NCBI GenBank assembly: GCA_964019335.1
Contig: OZ025648.1
Location: forward strand, 806,001-870,000
DNA from: Diplonema japonicum
Taxonomy: Eukaryota > Euglenozoa > Diplonemea > Diplonemida > Diplonemidae
Length of the DNA: 64,000 nt
Direction: 5' to 3'
Positions 21,355 through 33,493 of this stretch are shown here, in pieces; the stretch's first letter is position 1; every line of letters starts with the position of its first letter. The position numbers and the translations under genes were made by a program. A model generated the notes under the pieces. That model was given only the letters and a program-made list of their open reading frames with translations. It searched no databases and was not told the DNA's origin.

Positions 21355-23505
21355 ATGGGAGGCACACCCGAGAAGAGAAAATTACTAAGCGTGACTGAAA
21401 AAGCCTCTTCAAAGAGGATGAAGCTGCTGGAAAAGTTCATATGCAATCAGGAGAAGATCGATGTAGGTAAGAAAAAGCCGACAAAATTCCCGGAATGGGT
21501 GACGCTGCAGGTGGCACATGGCGGGTTCGCCACAGGGGGTGCTGTGAGTGCTTTGGAGGACGGTCTGGAACTGAACAAGCAGTGGCTGACAGACACCGGG
21601 ATGGCAAAGCTCGAGTCACTTTACCACCAGCAAAACTATGTGCTGCAGACCCCAGAGCAAGGCGCCCTGTTGGTGTATTGGTGGCTTGTTGCAAACAACG
21701 AACATGAGAAGGCTATGGAGCTCCTTGGCGAAATCTACCCGTACTTCAATTCCCTTCGCTTCTACCCCTCTTTCCTGCACTCCGCCCCCGATACTGACGG
21801 TGTTTTCCTTTTACCTGTGTCCCATCTAGGCAACAGCCTCTGTTGCATCATCTCAAACCGTGAGACTTCAAAACTCCAGACGAGGTACTACCAACAAGCC
21901 CGTCGGATCACAGCCTACCAGCCCGTCGAGGATGCTATTGTAAAGTTGCTGAACCAATCTTGTGGGGACGTTCCACCATCGCGCACCCCATCCTCTGAGT
22001 CGAAGAAAGGATCCTTCACATACTCCGGGGGGCTCCCGTTCACCGTCACATCGGAAACTTGGGATGACGCCTTGGAAAAAGCTTTGGACGGGTTCTCTGA
22101 GGTGCAAGACAATGCGGAAAGCGCCACGATGCCGAACCCGAAGTGTGCCTCGCTGCGGTTCTTGGTGAAGGCTTGCAAGCGGTACTTCGACGGGTGGCAT
22201 GGGAAGGGTGATGCCGCGGAGATCGTGAAGATCCTAGCGAAACGGAATGAACAGGTGGCTCGCAACCCAGACATCCGTCTGCACCAGATCGAAGCTGTGG
22301 AAACCTTCGAGAAGCGCGACAGCTTCCCTGCACTGCGGAACCTAATGGTGTACATTTCTAAGATGGAACCGGAGGCCAAGTCGTGGGGCTTCAGTGAAGC
22401 AGATGTGCAAGAGCTTCTAAAGGACGGTCCTCCAACGTCAATCGAGAAGAAGATCCGACGCTGCTCAATACTGCCGATGGATCTTCTGGTCTCCGAGGGG
22501 CAAATCACTTCTCTAGAGATGCTTGCTAGGCCCATGCAGCAGCTTGTTACGAAGTGCGAGTCCAGCGGGTTCCGGGACGACGTTGCCTTGACGCACATGT
22601 ACCGCCAGCTCTGCAATGCATTCAAACAAAGACGGTCCTTGCTGCTGCTTAACTACGAGTCGCAGGTGAAGCTCAACGAGATCCCGTGGATCGCAGCCGT
22701 CACATCGTTGAGGAAACCGGACAAAGACAGCAAGCCCGACCTCCTCGAGAAGATGTCGACAGTGATCGTGGAGAACTTCCCGGAGACGCTGATCCCTAAC
22801 AAGGTTGTACAGGAGCTGGAGAGGCTGAAGACGATGGTGGGCGGCACGGTACCGTTCATTGAGGAGATTGCGTTGGACATCTTCATGGGCGGCTTTTCGC
22901 AAAAGTACGTGACGGCCGGGAAGGCAGCTGCTGAGTTCCTTTCGGGTTCCCTGTACGAGAGGTACTACGACGCTGGGCGGGTCTTTGAAAAGGTGCTGGA
23001 TTTGGACCCAAAAGGGCGCTTGGACCAGCAAGCCTTTGCGGAGCTTGCAGCGTATCTCGGCAATGGTGGGTGCGGCAAGAGTGGATATGGTATAGTCTCC
23101 AATGGGAAGCACATCGAGGGGGCGATGATCCTAACCACTCACAACCTTGCGACCCTGTTCATCACAGCGCCTGGTTTGAAAGAAGCAGTAGACCTTAGCT
23201 CTGTTGTTGAGAAAATATATTCGTTTATTGTGGAACGGCATCAGTGTTGCCACTATGTTGAGTTTGCTTACATAAAGACCGGGATAAAGGCCATTGCGTA
23301 CGCCTGGCGTAATCTCCTGTTCTACCTCTCCCTTCTCGAGACTGAGAAGCAGATCTCCTGGGTCCAAGGGAAGCTTGCCGCCCATTGCGAGAACGATTCC
23401 CTTACAGCAATGCTGAAACCTGTCCTCACTGCTGCAAAGGGCGGCCGACCATGTCAAGATGACGTGGTCACTGCATGGCAGTACGACAGACCGAAGTGGA
23501 TCTAA
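21355..23505 (+). CDS. Conserved protein of unknown function, 716 aa
   Basis: A single exon of 716 codons starts at an ATG 40 bases after a TTCAG acceptor-like site (21311-21315). The protein has no signal peptide or membrane segment. It contains a block QNYVLQTPEQGALLVYWW followed by LLGEIYPYFNSLRFYP, and later FKQRRSLLLLNYESQVKL-NEIPW and LPNKVVQEL-like and FMGGFSQKY...LYERYY segments. From memory, this order of motifs occurs in an uncharacterised family of about 700-aa proteins in bacteria and some algae; I cannot verify that here. A 60-bp piece of this gene (around 21945-22012) has a diverged copy upstream of the second kinase-ankyrin gene, at about 36318-36380. Confidence 0.8.
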   Translation: MGGTPEKRKLLSVTEKASSKRMKLLEKFICNQEKIDVGKKKPTKFPEWVTLQVAHGGFATGGAVSALEDGLELNKQWLTDTGMAKLESLYHQQNYVLQTPEQGALLVYWWLVANNEHEKAMELLGEIYPYFNSLRFYPSFLHSAPDTDGVFLLPVSHLGNSLCCIISNRETSKLQTRYYQQARRITAYQPVEDAIVKLLNQSCGDVPPSRTPSSESKKGSFTYSGGLPFTVTSETWDDALEKALDGFSEVQDNAESATMPNPKCASLRFLVKACKRYFDGWHGKGDAAEIVKILAKRNEQVARNPDIRLHQIEAVETFEKRDSFPALRNLMVYISKMEPEAKSWGFSEADVQELLKDGPPTSIEKKIRRCSILPMDLLVSEGQITSLEMLARPMQQLVTKCESSGFRDDVALTHMYRQLCNAFKQRRSLLLLNYESQVKLNEIPWIAAVTSLRKPDKDSKPDLLEKMSTVIVENFPETLIPNKVVQELERLKTMVGGTVPFIEEIALDIFMGGFSQKYVTAGKAAAEFLSGSLYERYYDAGRVFEKVLDLDPKGRLDQQAFAELAAYLGNGGCGKSGYGIVSNGKHIEGAMILTTHNLATLFITAPGLKEAVDLSSVVEKIYSFIVERHQCCHYVEFAYIKTGIKAIAYAWRNLLFYLSLLETEKQISWVQGKLAAHCENDSLTAMLKPVLTAAKGGRPCQDDVVTAWQYDRPKWI

Positions 23506-23741
23506 GCTTTGAGCATAAGCAAAAAAAAAAAGAGAAAAAAAAAAAGAAAAGAAAAAGGCAAAAAAAGACAATCTTTTCATGTTTCTTTTCATGAGCCTCT
23601 TCTAACCCCATAAAAAGCAAGCTATTCCTGCTGAATGAAAAAGAAAAACTATCTTGTTCCCTTTCAACATCTATATTCATCGAAGCAAATCCCCTCCCTA
23701 ACCCTCCGTAAAGAAATAGGCACATTTGTAATTACACATAA

Positions 23742-25883
23742 ATGGCGAGCCCGCGCACGCCTGGGTCAACCAGATGGGAAGAAATAAAGGAAGCAGTGCA
23801 ACCAATGGATACGTGGAAGCTTCCGGAGAGACCCACGCAGACAGACATTGTCGAAACGTTTAAAGCGAACCTCGCCGCCGTGAAAGGCGTGGTATGGGGG
23901 GAGAGGGACTCTGCCTATGACGTGCTGAAGGTGGCGATCGAAAAACAGCGAAAGCTGAAGCAAGCGGAGCAGGCGTACCACGAGACAATGAGGACCATCA
24001 AAGAGGACTTCGCGAGCAACGAACGCGGGCAGTTAGAGGTCGAGACCCTTATGCTGCGAATCAGCAACGATCCGACACGCGCCTTACTCCTCTTGGAGAG
24101 AAAGAAAAAGATAACAGCCGCAATGAATGATCTCTTTTCAAAGGAACGCATTGCCCATGAAGACCTCAAGGAAGCACGGAGAGTCAACCTCCTGACCGAC
24201 GGAGAGCGGTCGAAGTACCGCGTCTTCATCATGCGGAAGGAGCTTGCTGCAGAACGGTCTGTACAAAAACGCCAGCGGGATAAGATGGCGAAAGCGTTGC
24301 AGGAGGAGAAATCGCTTCGGATTGACGACAGGATCCAAGGGGAGAGAGCGATCAGCGAGGATGTCAAGGTGAAGTACGCAGAGCAGCAACACATCATCCA
24401 TGAGATCGACGGGCTGAAGGAACGGATCAAAAAGATAGAGAAGCAGCTGGGAGATCTCGAGAGCAGCAACGAGGCCAACACGCACAGGCTGTCCTATCTC
24501 CAGCACAAGTCCATGCTCAGCGCGGAGCTTGCATCGCTCAACGCAGAGCTCTCTGAACTCTCAAAAGCTCTACCGTCCTTCGACGAAGATGAAAAGCGCG
24601 CCATGCGCGGCGTGCTCGCTGCACAAAAGCAACGCGAGTCCCTCAAACACTACGAGGAAGAGCACAACAACAAGATCCGGAGGATAGAGGACGCCAAGCG
24701 CACCTTCTCCAAAGCCCCGACACAGACACCGGGCGCTTCAGAGCTCAGACTCGCACGGGACAAGGTGGAATATCAAAAACAACTCCCCCTGCGGTACGCA
24801 CAGGACAAAACAGAGATGATCCACCAGGAACGAGCGTTGAAAGAGGTCATCACGGTGCTGGACGATCAGATTAAAACTGTGGATATCGAGGAAAAAATGC
24901 GTGTGTACGAAAAACGTGAAAGTGAGAGGCAAGCGTTGGGCCAAGTGTGGGAGAAGATGGACGCGCTGAAAGAACAGCACGACAGGGATATGGAAGTGAC
25001 ACAGCTGACAGCACGGGAGAAGGAGACAATCCGCACGGTTGAAGCACAACGGGCTTTGCGAAGAGCGAAGGGGAGAAGGCCCACTCAGAGAGGGGAGGAT
25101 CTGAGGAGAGGAACACTGTCAAGTATCTCGCTGACATCGGCTCTGGCCTCGTTTAGAAAGAAACCGTCTGTCGAGCAAGGCCTACAGGCCGCAAGGAAGT
25201 CGATCGTAGCAGATGATTTGATGCCACACTTCAAGACAGCGGCACGCACAAGCACACAACCTGACTCAAGAAGGCAGTCATTGTACGGGCCATCGGTTCC
25301 AACAATTTCCCCTCTACCATCTATTCGCAAGGCTCCTGCACTGCCGCCCCTACCACAGGCAAAGGCTCCTATGTCGACACAACTGTTTGGGAGGTTCCGT
25401 GCTGCACTGATGGCGACGTTGCTGGAAGGCGAGGCCTATGTGTTTGATTTAGAGATGGAGAAGAAGATGATAGAAGAGGTGCGCGAGGAGACATCTGAGC
25501 TGGCGTCAACGAAGAGCAGTGAGTCGGGCGAGGTCATTAAGTCGTTGAGAACCTTCTCGTTCGGCGACGCCCTTGGGGACCTCTCGTCAAGTGACAAGAG
25601 CGACGGGCCCATCAACTACGAGGACATTGCAGAGCTCGACGCCATCCTCGCCACTATCACAGCCTTGAAGCCGACAAAGCCGAGGTCCTTCTTTTTCACT
25701 AATCAGCACTCCAACCTCCTCAGCAAGGCCCCCCTCCTCTGCGCCAAAGAACGCTGGATGAGAACCCGCAACATGGCCCCTACCTTGCGCCCGCTGAGCA
25801 ACTCGGATGATGACCTCGTCGCCTTCTCGCTCGTTGACCCGTCCGATCTCCTCAACGGCCTCGGCCCTCTTGCAGAGGCTTAA
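23742..25883 (+). CDS. Coiled-coil protein, 713 aa, unknown
   Basis: A single exon begins ATGGCGAGCCCG and ends TAA. Residues 60-430 form an almost continuous, highly charged coiled coil (K/E/Q/R-rich heptads with few prolines). Residues 430-560 are a basic, Ser/Pro-rich linker (RRPTQRGEDLRRG, PLPSIRKAPALPPLPQ). The last 150 residues are acidic and Ser-rich with a short hydrophobic end. There is no transmembrane segment. The architecture suits a cytoskeletal, centrosomal or flagellar structural protein, but no family-specific motif is visible, so function is left open. The short spacer before it (23506-23741) holds two A-runs and nothing else. Confidence 0.75.
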   Translation: MASPRTPGSTRWEEIKEAVQPMDTWKLPERPTQTDIVETFKANLAAVKGVVWGERDSAYDVLKVAIEKQRKLKQAEQAYHETMRTIKEDFASNERGQLEVETLMLRISNDPTRALLLLERKKKITAAMNDLFSKERIAHEDLKEARRVNLLTDGERSKYRVFIMRKELAAERSVQKRQRDKMAKALQEEKSLRIDDRIQGERAISEDVKVKYAEQQHIIHEIDGLKERIKKIEKQLGDLESSNEANTHRLSYLQHKSMLSAELASLNAELSELSKALPSFDEDEKRAMRGVLAAQKQRESLKHYEEEHNNKIRRIEDAKRTFSKAPTQTPGASELRLARDKVEYQKQLPLRYAQDKTEMIHQERALKEVITVLDDQIKTVDIEEKMRVYEKRESERQALGQVWEKMDALKEQHDRDMEVTQLTAREKETIRTVEAQRALRRAKGRRPTQRGEDLRRGTLSSISLTSALASFRKKPSVEQGLQAARKSIVADDLMPHFKTAARTSTQPDSRRQSLYGPSVPTISPLPSIRKAPALPPLPQAKAPMSTQLFGRFRAALMATLLEGEAYVFDLEMEKKMIEEVREETSELASTKSSESGEVIKSLRTFSFGDALGDLSSSDKSDGPINYEDIAELDAILATITALKPTKPRSFFFTNQHSNLLSKAPLLCAKERWMRTRNMAPTLRPLSNSDDDLVAFSLVDPSDLLNGLGPLAEA

Positions 25884-25970
25884 CAGCTCTGCTTCACGAC
25901 CATCTTTCATTTTCTCTTGATTTTTGCATTTTGTATTATCCATCCGTTGGTCACAGGGGTTTACATTGTG

Positions 25971-26195
25971 ATGCGTGTCACCAGGCACTTGTTGCCATCT
26001 TCTTGTGTACGCGGGGGCCGGATACACAAAAGAACGTGGTGTTCATGATGGAGAAGGCAACAGATCCTTTGACCACATGTTGGGGTTCTTCAAGAATATC
26101 AAGTTAAACAGTCTGAAGGGTACCGAGACCAACCCCCTGAAAGCCAGGACAGTCCGTACATCGGACCCTTCAGCCCCGATCACAGCGTCCACCAG
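25971..26195 (+). pseudogene. 5' fragment of a phosphoesterase (PLC-like) gene
   Basis: About 225 bases match the 5' end of the intact gene at 48424, from ATGCG(T/C)GTCACC through the codons for NRSFDHM.GFFKNIKLN to about DPDHSV. The fragment has several small indels and lacks 34 bases present in the intact gene after CCCCTGAA. It stops abruptly, so the rest of the catalytic domain is missing. Confidence 0.85.
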
Positions 26196-28062
<1,867 letters not shown>

Positions 28063-28265
28063 GTAGTGGTGGTAGTACTTATATAAATAAACATAGTATT
28101 TATATAGTAGGAAGAAACGGCCTTTCCCTTCCTCCCCCCTTTTTTTTGTTGTTCCCCCCATTTTCCCCTGTGTTTAAACCCCGGTTTCTCTTCCCCCCCC
28201 AATATAAATATCCTCCCCACCCTCTTTTTTTTTCTCTTTTTTCTCCCCCACCCCCCTTTCAAACC

Positions 28266-29888
28266 CCTTTTTGCTTTCTATCCGACCAACAAACACTCAA
28301 TTTTCCAGAGAACTCACTCAACAACACCCCCAACCCAACCCCAACCAATCGAAATGGAGTTGAACGTTAAAAAGTACGAGGAAAGGGAGATGCTTGGGTC
28401 AGGCGGGCAGGGGTCGGTGTACAAGGTGGTGAGGAGGGCAGATGAGAGCGTCTTTGCGATGAAGGTGTTGACAGCATTCGAGGAACAGATGCACAGGAGG
28501 AATGTGAAGGAGGTGCGGCACATGCTGAAGCTGAGCCACAGGAGCCTGATTCCCTGCCTTGACTACTTCGAGACGACAAAGCAGGTGACAGAGGAACCCC
28601 CTGAGAAGGTGTGGCGGGTTCACATCGTGATGCCCCTGTATGAAAGGGGTGACCTCGACTCTCACGTGAAGAAGGAGGGACCCCTCTCTCGGGTGAGGGC
28701 GGGGAGACTCCTGCAGGACATGGCAGAGGTTCTTCAGTACCTTCACAACAATGACTTCATCCACAGGGACGTGAAGCCTCACAACATCATGGTGGGGACA
28801 CCCCTTCCTGCGACTGGTGGTGGTGGTGGTGGTGTGGAAGCGGAGTTCATCCTGGCGGACTTGGGCCTGTCGAGGGAGGTGACCTTTGATGGGGGAGCTG
28901 GGACCTATGTGGGGACACCAATCTTCATGGCTCCTGACTATGCAAAAGACCGCTACAGCAACAAAGTGGACATGTGGGCCCTTGGGGTGACCTTGTGCTG
29001 TGTGGTGTTACAAAAAAGCCTGAGGGACATGTTCCTGAGGTACCTTCAGACCAACCGCAAACTTGTGGTGACGAAGCTTCAGACGCACCTCCCACCTGTC
29101 CTTGGGAAACCGCTTTACGAACTGGTGCTCTGCCTCCTCTCGACCGACCCTTTGAAACGCCCCACAGCTGCGGAGGTGCTGCAAATAGCTTCCAACTGTT
29201 CAGACCCCAGACTCAATGAACCGATGATGATTCTTCTTTTTGCCTGCGGGTGTGTTGATGGGAAGGTGTGGGATAGGGAGCTTCTCGTGGAAGCAGGGGC
29301 AAGAGCGACGGAGGTTCGGGTGGCGGCACAGAAGGCCTTCCCTTCGGGAGGAGAGGGAGAGCTCCTGGTGCGCAGGTTGGAGGTGCTCGACAAGGACAGC
29401 AAGGAGTTCGTGGCGGTGGACGAGGGGGACATCGTGTTCGAGGACAAGGGACGGGTCCGCGTCGTGTTTGAATCAAGGTACCCAACCGCCTCTGCCCTCA
29501 TGAAGGAAGAGCAGATCCTTGCCCTGCACCTCGCTGCTTCGGAAGGCAACCTGAAGGAGATGGAGCGTCTTGTTGTGGGGCAGGGCGTTCCCTCCGGTGC
29601 AAGGGACAGCGATGGCCTCACAGCCCTGCACGCTGCAGCAGCAAACAACTGTGTTGAGGCTGTGGCCGCTCTCATCGATTCTTACGGGCAAGACCCTGGA
29701 GTCAAAAGCAACGACGGTTGTACACCACTCCATCTCGCATCTCGGGAAGGACACCTCGAAACCGTTAAATACTTGGTCGAAACCAAAGGGCAAAACCCTG
29801 GTGTCAAAAGCGACGATGGTTATACACTAGTCCATCTGGCATCTCGGGGAGGACACCTTGAAACGGTTAAATATTTGGTCGAAACCAA
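28266..29888 (+). repeat. Duplicated leader and kinase half (pairs with 36403-38025)
   Basis: The 1.62-kb segment begins inside the 5' leader and ends within the fourth ankyrin repeat. Spacing from copy B is constant at 8137 bases. By eye I find no substitution, including synonymous sites, while the sequence after it differs at once. That indicates a very recent duplication or gene conversion limited to this part. Confidence 0.85.
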
Positions 29889-32163
29889 GGGGCAAGACCC
29901 TGATGTCAATAACGATGACGGTTATAGCCCGGTCCATCTAGCATCTCAGGGAGGACACCTCGAAACCGTTAAATATTTGGTTGAAACCAAGGGGCAAGAC
30001 CCTGGTGTCAAAAGCAACGACGGTTATACACCAGTCCATCTGGCAGCTCAGGGAAGACACCTCGAAACAATCACATTTTTAATCGAAGTTCGAGGGCAAG
30101 GTGCAGTTTTCAAAAGCATAGATGGTACGACACCAGCCCATCTGGCAGCTCGGGGAGGACACCTCGAGACTATTAAATATTTGGTCAAAAGGCAAGACCC
30201 TGCTGCCGAAAGCAACAATGGTTGTCCGATCCATCTCGCAACTCGGGGAGGACACCTCGAAACAGTTAAGTATTTCGTCGAATCTCAGAAACAGGACCCC
30301 GGAGTCAAAAGCAACGATGGTTATACACTGGTCCATCTGGCAGCTCAGGGAGGACACCTCGAAACCATTAAATATTTGATCGAGACCAAGGGGCAAGACC
30401 CTGGTGCCAAAAGCAACCATAGCAGCGCAGGATGGGCACCGGTCCATGAAGCGGCTCGGGGAGGACACCTCGAAGTAGTTAGATATTTGGTCGAAACTTG
30501 GAAACAACACCCTGGTGTTAGGAGCAGCTATGGGTATACACCAGTCCATCTCGCAGCTTGGGGAGGACACCTCGAAACCATTAAATATTTGATCGAGACC
30601 AAGGGGCAAGACCCTGATGTCCAAAGCCACGATCATCACGGAGTGACGCCGTTGCACGTGGCGGCCATAGCAGGACACCTCGAGACCATTAAATACTTGG
30701 TCGAAACACGGAAGCAATACGCTGGTGTCGAAAACAATAACGGTAGTAGACCACTCCATCTCGCAGCTGAAAATGGCCATCTCCAAGTAGTTAAATACCT
30801 CGTCAAACAAGCTTGGCAATTCCATGCTGTAGAGAAGAACAAGACCGGTCGTACGCCATTCCATCTGGCGGTTCAGGGCGGACACCTCGACATCGTTAAG
30901 TACTTCATTAGTCTTCACAAGCTCCTACCAACGCTTGACGGTGTGATTGCGGTCGATACTGCAGCTGGACATGGACAGCTCGAGATTGTTAAATACTTGG
31001 TCGAAGAAAAGAGAATAAACCCTTATGAATGCAGCTGTCTTCATTCATTCGTCAAAAAACAAGGTTGGACAGCAGTCCATCTGGCAGCTCAGGGAGGACA
31101 CCTCGAAACCGTGAAGTACCTCATCCAGACTCGTGGATTTGATACCACTATTCAAGACAGTTACAAATGTGAAACACCAGTCCATATGGCAGCACAGAAC
31201 GGACACCTCGAGGTAGTTAAGTACTTCGCTCGATGTAGTTCTCTGAAGCAGTACACTCACACCAAAACCAAAACCGGTTGTACACCAGCCCATTTGGCAG
31301 CTGGAAATGGACATCTTGAGACAGTCAAGTACTTCATCGAAGATAAGGGACTAGATCCTCGCACAGGGAACAACAACAATCTGGCACCGATCCATATGGC
31401 AGCTGAAAATGGACATCTCGATATAGTTAAGTACTTCATCGAAGACAAGAAGCTGCACCCTGGCATCAAAGGTTGTGACCTCTGGACACCAATGCATTCT
31501 GCAGCTAAAACTGGACAGCTCGAGACAGTTAAATATTTGCTCGAAGATCGAATGCAAGACCCTGGTGTCAAAAGCCACGATGGTCGAACACTTGTCCATA
31601 TTGCAGCACAGCACGGACAACTTGAAACAATTAAATACTTAATCGATGTTCATGGTCAAAACCCTGGCGTCAAAAGCAACGATGGTTCGACATCAGTCCA
31701 TATGGCAGCTCGGAATAGACACCTCGAAACAATCACATATTTGATCGAATCTCAAAAACAAGACCCTGGTGCAAAGAACAACAACGGTTGGACACCAGTC
31801 CATCTAGCAGCAGGACATGGACACCTCGACACAGTTAAATATTTGGTCGAAACTCAAAATCAAAGAGCTGGTGTTAAAAACAACGACGGTTGGCGACCAC
31901 TCCATCTGGCAGCTCGGAACGGACACTTTAAAACAGTTAGATATTTGGTGGAAACTCAGAGACAAAACCTCGGTGTCAAAACTAAGGACGGGTGGACACC
32001 TGGTGACCTGGCATTGCGCAATGGACGAGACCACACCGCGAAGTATTTAATAAAGCTGAGTGTTAAGACTGGGAAGTGGAAGTGGCTGTGTTGCTGCTGC
32101 CTGGAGGTGAAGAGCGAATTAGTTTATAGGAACAAAGTGGAGAAGAGAGCCGCAGGCTTTTGA
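28354..32163 (+). CDS. Protein kinase with C-terminal ankyrin repeats, copy A
   Basis: A single exon of 1269 aa. Residues 8-290 are a Ser/Thr protein kinase: glycine loop GSGGQGSV, Lys37 in FAMKV, HRDVKPHN (Asp139), DLG in place of DFG, and APD in place of APE. All residues needed for ATP and metal binding are present, so activity is likely. Residues 300-385 look like a small beta-rich domain (WDRELLVEAG...VVFE), possibly ubiquitin-like. From about 390 there are roughly 25 ankyrin repeats of 33-36 residues with consensus DG.TPVHLAA.GGHLETVKYLVET.GQDPGVKSN, many nearly identical. The leader has a TTTTCCAG acceptor at 28308. The likely location is cytosolic. Bases 28266-29888 match copy B with no difference seen. 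Confidence 0.93.
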   Translation: MELNVKKYEEREMLGSGGQGSVYKVVRRADESVFAMKVLTAFEEQMHRRNVKEVRHMLKLSHRSLIPCLDYFETTKQVTEEPPEKVWRVHIVMPLYERGDLDSHVKKEGPLSRVRAGRLLQDMAEVLQYLHNNDFIHRDVKPHNIMVGTPLPATGGGGGGVEAEFILADLGLSREVTFDGGAGTYVGTPIFMAPDYAKDRYSNKVDMWALGVTLCCVVLQKSLRDMFLRYLQTNRKLVVTKLQTHLPPVLGKPLYELVLCLLSTDPLKRPTAAEVLQIASNCSDPRLNEPMMILLFACGCVDGKVWDRELLVEAGARATEVRVAAQKAFPSGGEGELLVRRLEVLDKDSKEFVAVDEGDIVFEDKGRVRVVFESRYPTASALMKEEQILALHLAASEGNLKEMERLVVGQGVPSGARDSDGLTALHAAAANNCVEAVAALIDSYGQDPGVKSNDGCTPLHLASREGHLETVKYLVETKGQNPGVKSDDGYTLVHLASRGGHLETVKYLVETKGQDPDVNNDDGYSPVHLASQGGHLETVKYLVETKGQDPGVKSNDGYTPVHLAAQGRHLETITFLIEVRGQGAVFKSIDGTTPAHLAARGGHLETIKYLVKRQDPAAESNNGCPIHLATRGGHLETVKYFVESQKQDPGVKSNDGYTLVHLAAQGGHLETIKYLIETKGQDPGAKSNHSSAGWAPVHEAARGGHLEVVRYLVETWKQHPGVRSSYGYTPVHLAAWGGHLETIKYLIETKGQDPDVQSHDHHGVTPLHVAAIAGHLETIKYLVETRKQYAGVENNNGSRPLHLAAENGHLQVVKYLVKQAWQFHAVEKNKTGRTPFHLAVQGGHLDIVKYFISLHKLLPTLDGVIAVDTAAGHGQLEIVKYLVEEKRINPYECSCLHSFVKKQGWTAVHLAAQGGHLETVKYLIQTRGFDTTIQDSYKCETPVHMAAQNGHLEVVKYFARCSSLKQYTHTKTKTGCTPAHLAAGNGHLETVKYFIEDKGLDPRTGNNNNLAPIHMAAENGHLDIVKYFIEDKKLHPGIKGCDLWTPMHSAAKTGQLETVKYLLEDRMQDPGVKSHDGRTLVHIAAQHGQLETIKYLIDVHGQNPGVKSNDGSTSVHMAARNRHLETITYLIESQKQDPGAKNNNGWTPVHLAAGHGHLDTVKYLVETQNQRAGVKNNDGWRPLHLAARNGHFKTVRYLVETQRQNLGVKTKDGWTPGDLALRNGRDHTAKYLIKLSVKTGKWKWLCCCCLEVKSELVYRNKVEKRAAGF

Positions 32164-32432
32164 CCCATCACCGTGCGGAAGGGTAGTAAACCCCACCACC
32201 GTGTTGCTGCTGAGGTGTACTTTCGTTAACGCCGATCGTGTGGTAGAAGAGGAAATAAAAATAAGCATAAAGTGTCAAACATATAACAATCGATTGAAAG
32301 AAAAAGAACGCTTACCAAAGGTGTCAAACATACAACTATTCCCCACTATTCGGTAAAGAATTTCAATTTTTTTTTTTTAAACTAGGAATTTGAGTTACTG
32401 TAAATCTCTTAATTAATTGGGACCCTTTAAAA
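32164..32432. other. 3' flank of copy A, duplicated
   Basis: No gene. 32335-32425 matches the flank of copy B at 40535-40615 (CCCCACTATTCGG(T/C)AAAGAATTTC ... GAGTTACTGTAAATCTCTT). The match breaks where the palindromic element is inserted. Confidence 0.7.
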
Positions 32433-32869
32433 GGGGGGGTCATAAGGGGGTCGTTATTTGCCCTTTTTCAGGCTCTTCGCCAAGGGCATTTTGGGCCCTT
32501 AAAAAAACTGTAACCACCCCAAAAGTGCCCACAAATCACCCAAACCCCCGTTTCCCGATGGTTTCCGGCCCCAGAAGTGCCCAGAATCATGTTCTAATTT
32601 TGGGGCCCCCGTTTGGTACTTTCCCTATGTAATCCTAGGGAACATAAAATAGGGGGCCCTAGGATTACATAGGGAAAGTACCAAACGGGGGCCCCAAAAT
32701 TAGAACATGATTCTGGGCACTTCTGCCGGAAACCATCGGGAAACGGGGGTTTGGGTGATTTATGGGCACTTTTGGGGTGGTTACAGTTTTCTTAAGGGCC
32801 CAAAATGCCCTTGGCGAAGAGCCTGAAAAAGGGCAAAAAGTGGCCCTTTTTACCATATGACCCCCCCTA
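32433..32869. mobile_element. 437-bp near-perfect palindrome, copy 1
   Basis: Arms 32433-32640 and 32657-32869 are reverse complements with few differences over about 205 bases, around a loop of about 16 bases (AACATAAAATAGGGGG). The outer end reads GGGGGGGTCATA. The copy at 50862-51307 is the same element in the opposite orientation, since its loop and its unequal outer ends are the reverse complement of these. It encodes no protein. It sits where copy B's flank has only a short C/A/G stretch. Confidence 0.9.
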
Positions 32870-33493
32870 GGGCTACGTTGTCGGCGGACGGCCGTACGTA
32901 CGCGTATTTCGAACGTACGCCGTACGCACTTTTTTTGCTGCGTACGCGTACGCATTTTTTGCGTACGGCATTCATTTTGGAAAAGCCTAAGGCCATAGTC
33001 ACTGGGCATGTGGTGGGTACTCAAGGGCCTCTCTTGCGACCTGTTGGCATTAGGCTTTTGGGTCAGGCCTGCGGTGTACGGAGCTCGGGTAAGGGGCACC
33101 TTGATATAATTCAGGTCAAACTCTACTTCAACTAACGTAGTTTCACCTGCACGCAGTTTGTGAGAGACTACTGGCGTGTGACGGAACTGGCGTTGGAAGA
33201 CCTGCAGGGTGCCCGATCCTGATGACGAAGAGAACGTCTGATAGAGACGAATCGGGTGTAAAAGTGTTGCAGTGAAGCCTGCCGCCCACCCTCTCTTCCA
33301 TCCATTTTTGTGCCCCACTCCCCTTTGCCCCTCTTGTCCAACGTAAGCCCTTTGACCCGTAGCCTGTACCTGTAGGTGTAAGGAGCCGTACGACGTACGC
33401 ACGTGCGTACATATGCCGTACGCACTTTTTCAGATTTTGCTGCGTACGCGTACGCCGACAACGTAGCCCTGGGGGGGGGGGGGGGGGGGGGGG
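32861..33493. mobile_element. Hairpin-ended element with CGTACG arrays
   Basis: The ends are inverted: CCTAGGGCTACGTTGTCGGCG at 32866 and its reverse complement at 33453-33472, followed by a G-run. Next to each end lie short arrays of CGTACG-type motifs (32891-32970 and 33387-33455) which also pair. The middle (about 32970-33385) is non-repetitive with no protein I can support. It shares its outer C-run/G-run borders with the palindrome on its left. A related layout with another motif is at 51299-51512. Confidence 0.7.

Noticed and set aside
30079-30918. 279-codon minus-strand frame in the ankyrin array, and similar ones in copy B
   Set aside because: Generated by the regular repeat of the sense strand; the antisense protein only mirrors the repeat period.
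29701-31990. Regularly spaced repeats considered as a CRISPR-like or satellite array
   Set aside because: The period of about 100 bases is the ankyrin repeat unit in an open reading frame.
32665-33402. 245-codon minus-strand frame over the palindrome
   Set aside because: It crosses the palindrome and hairpin element; the two arms give mirrored peptides without any protein motif.
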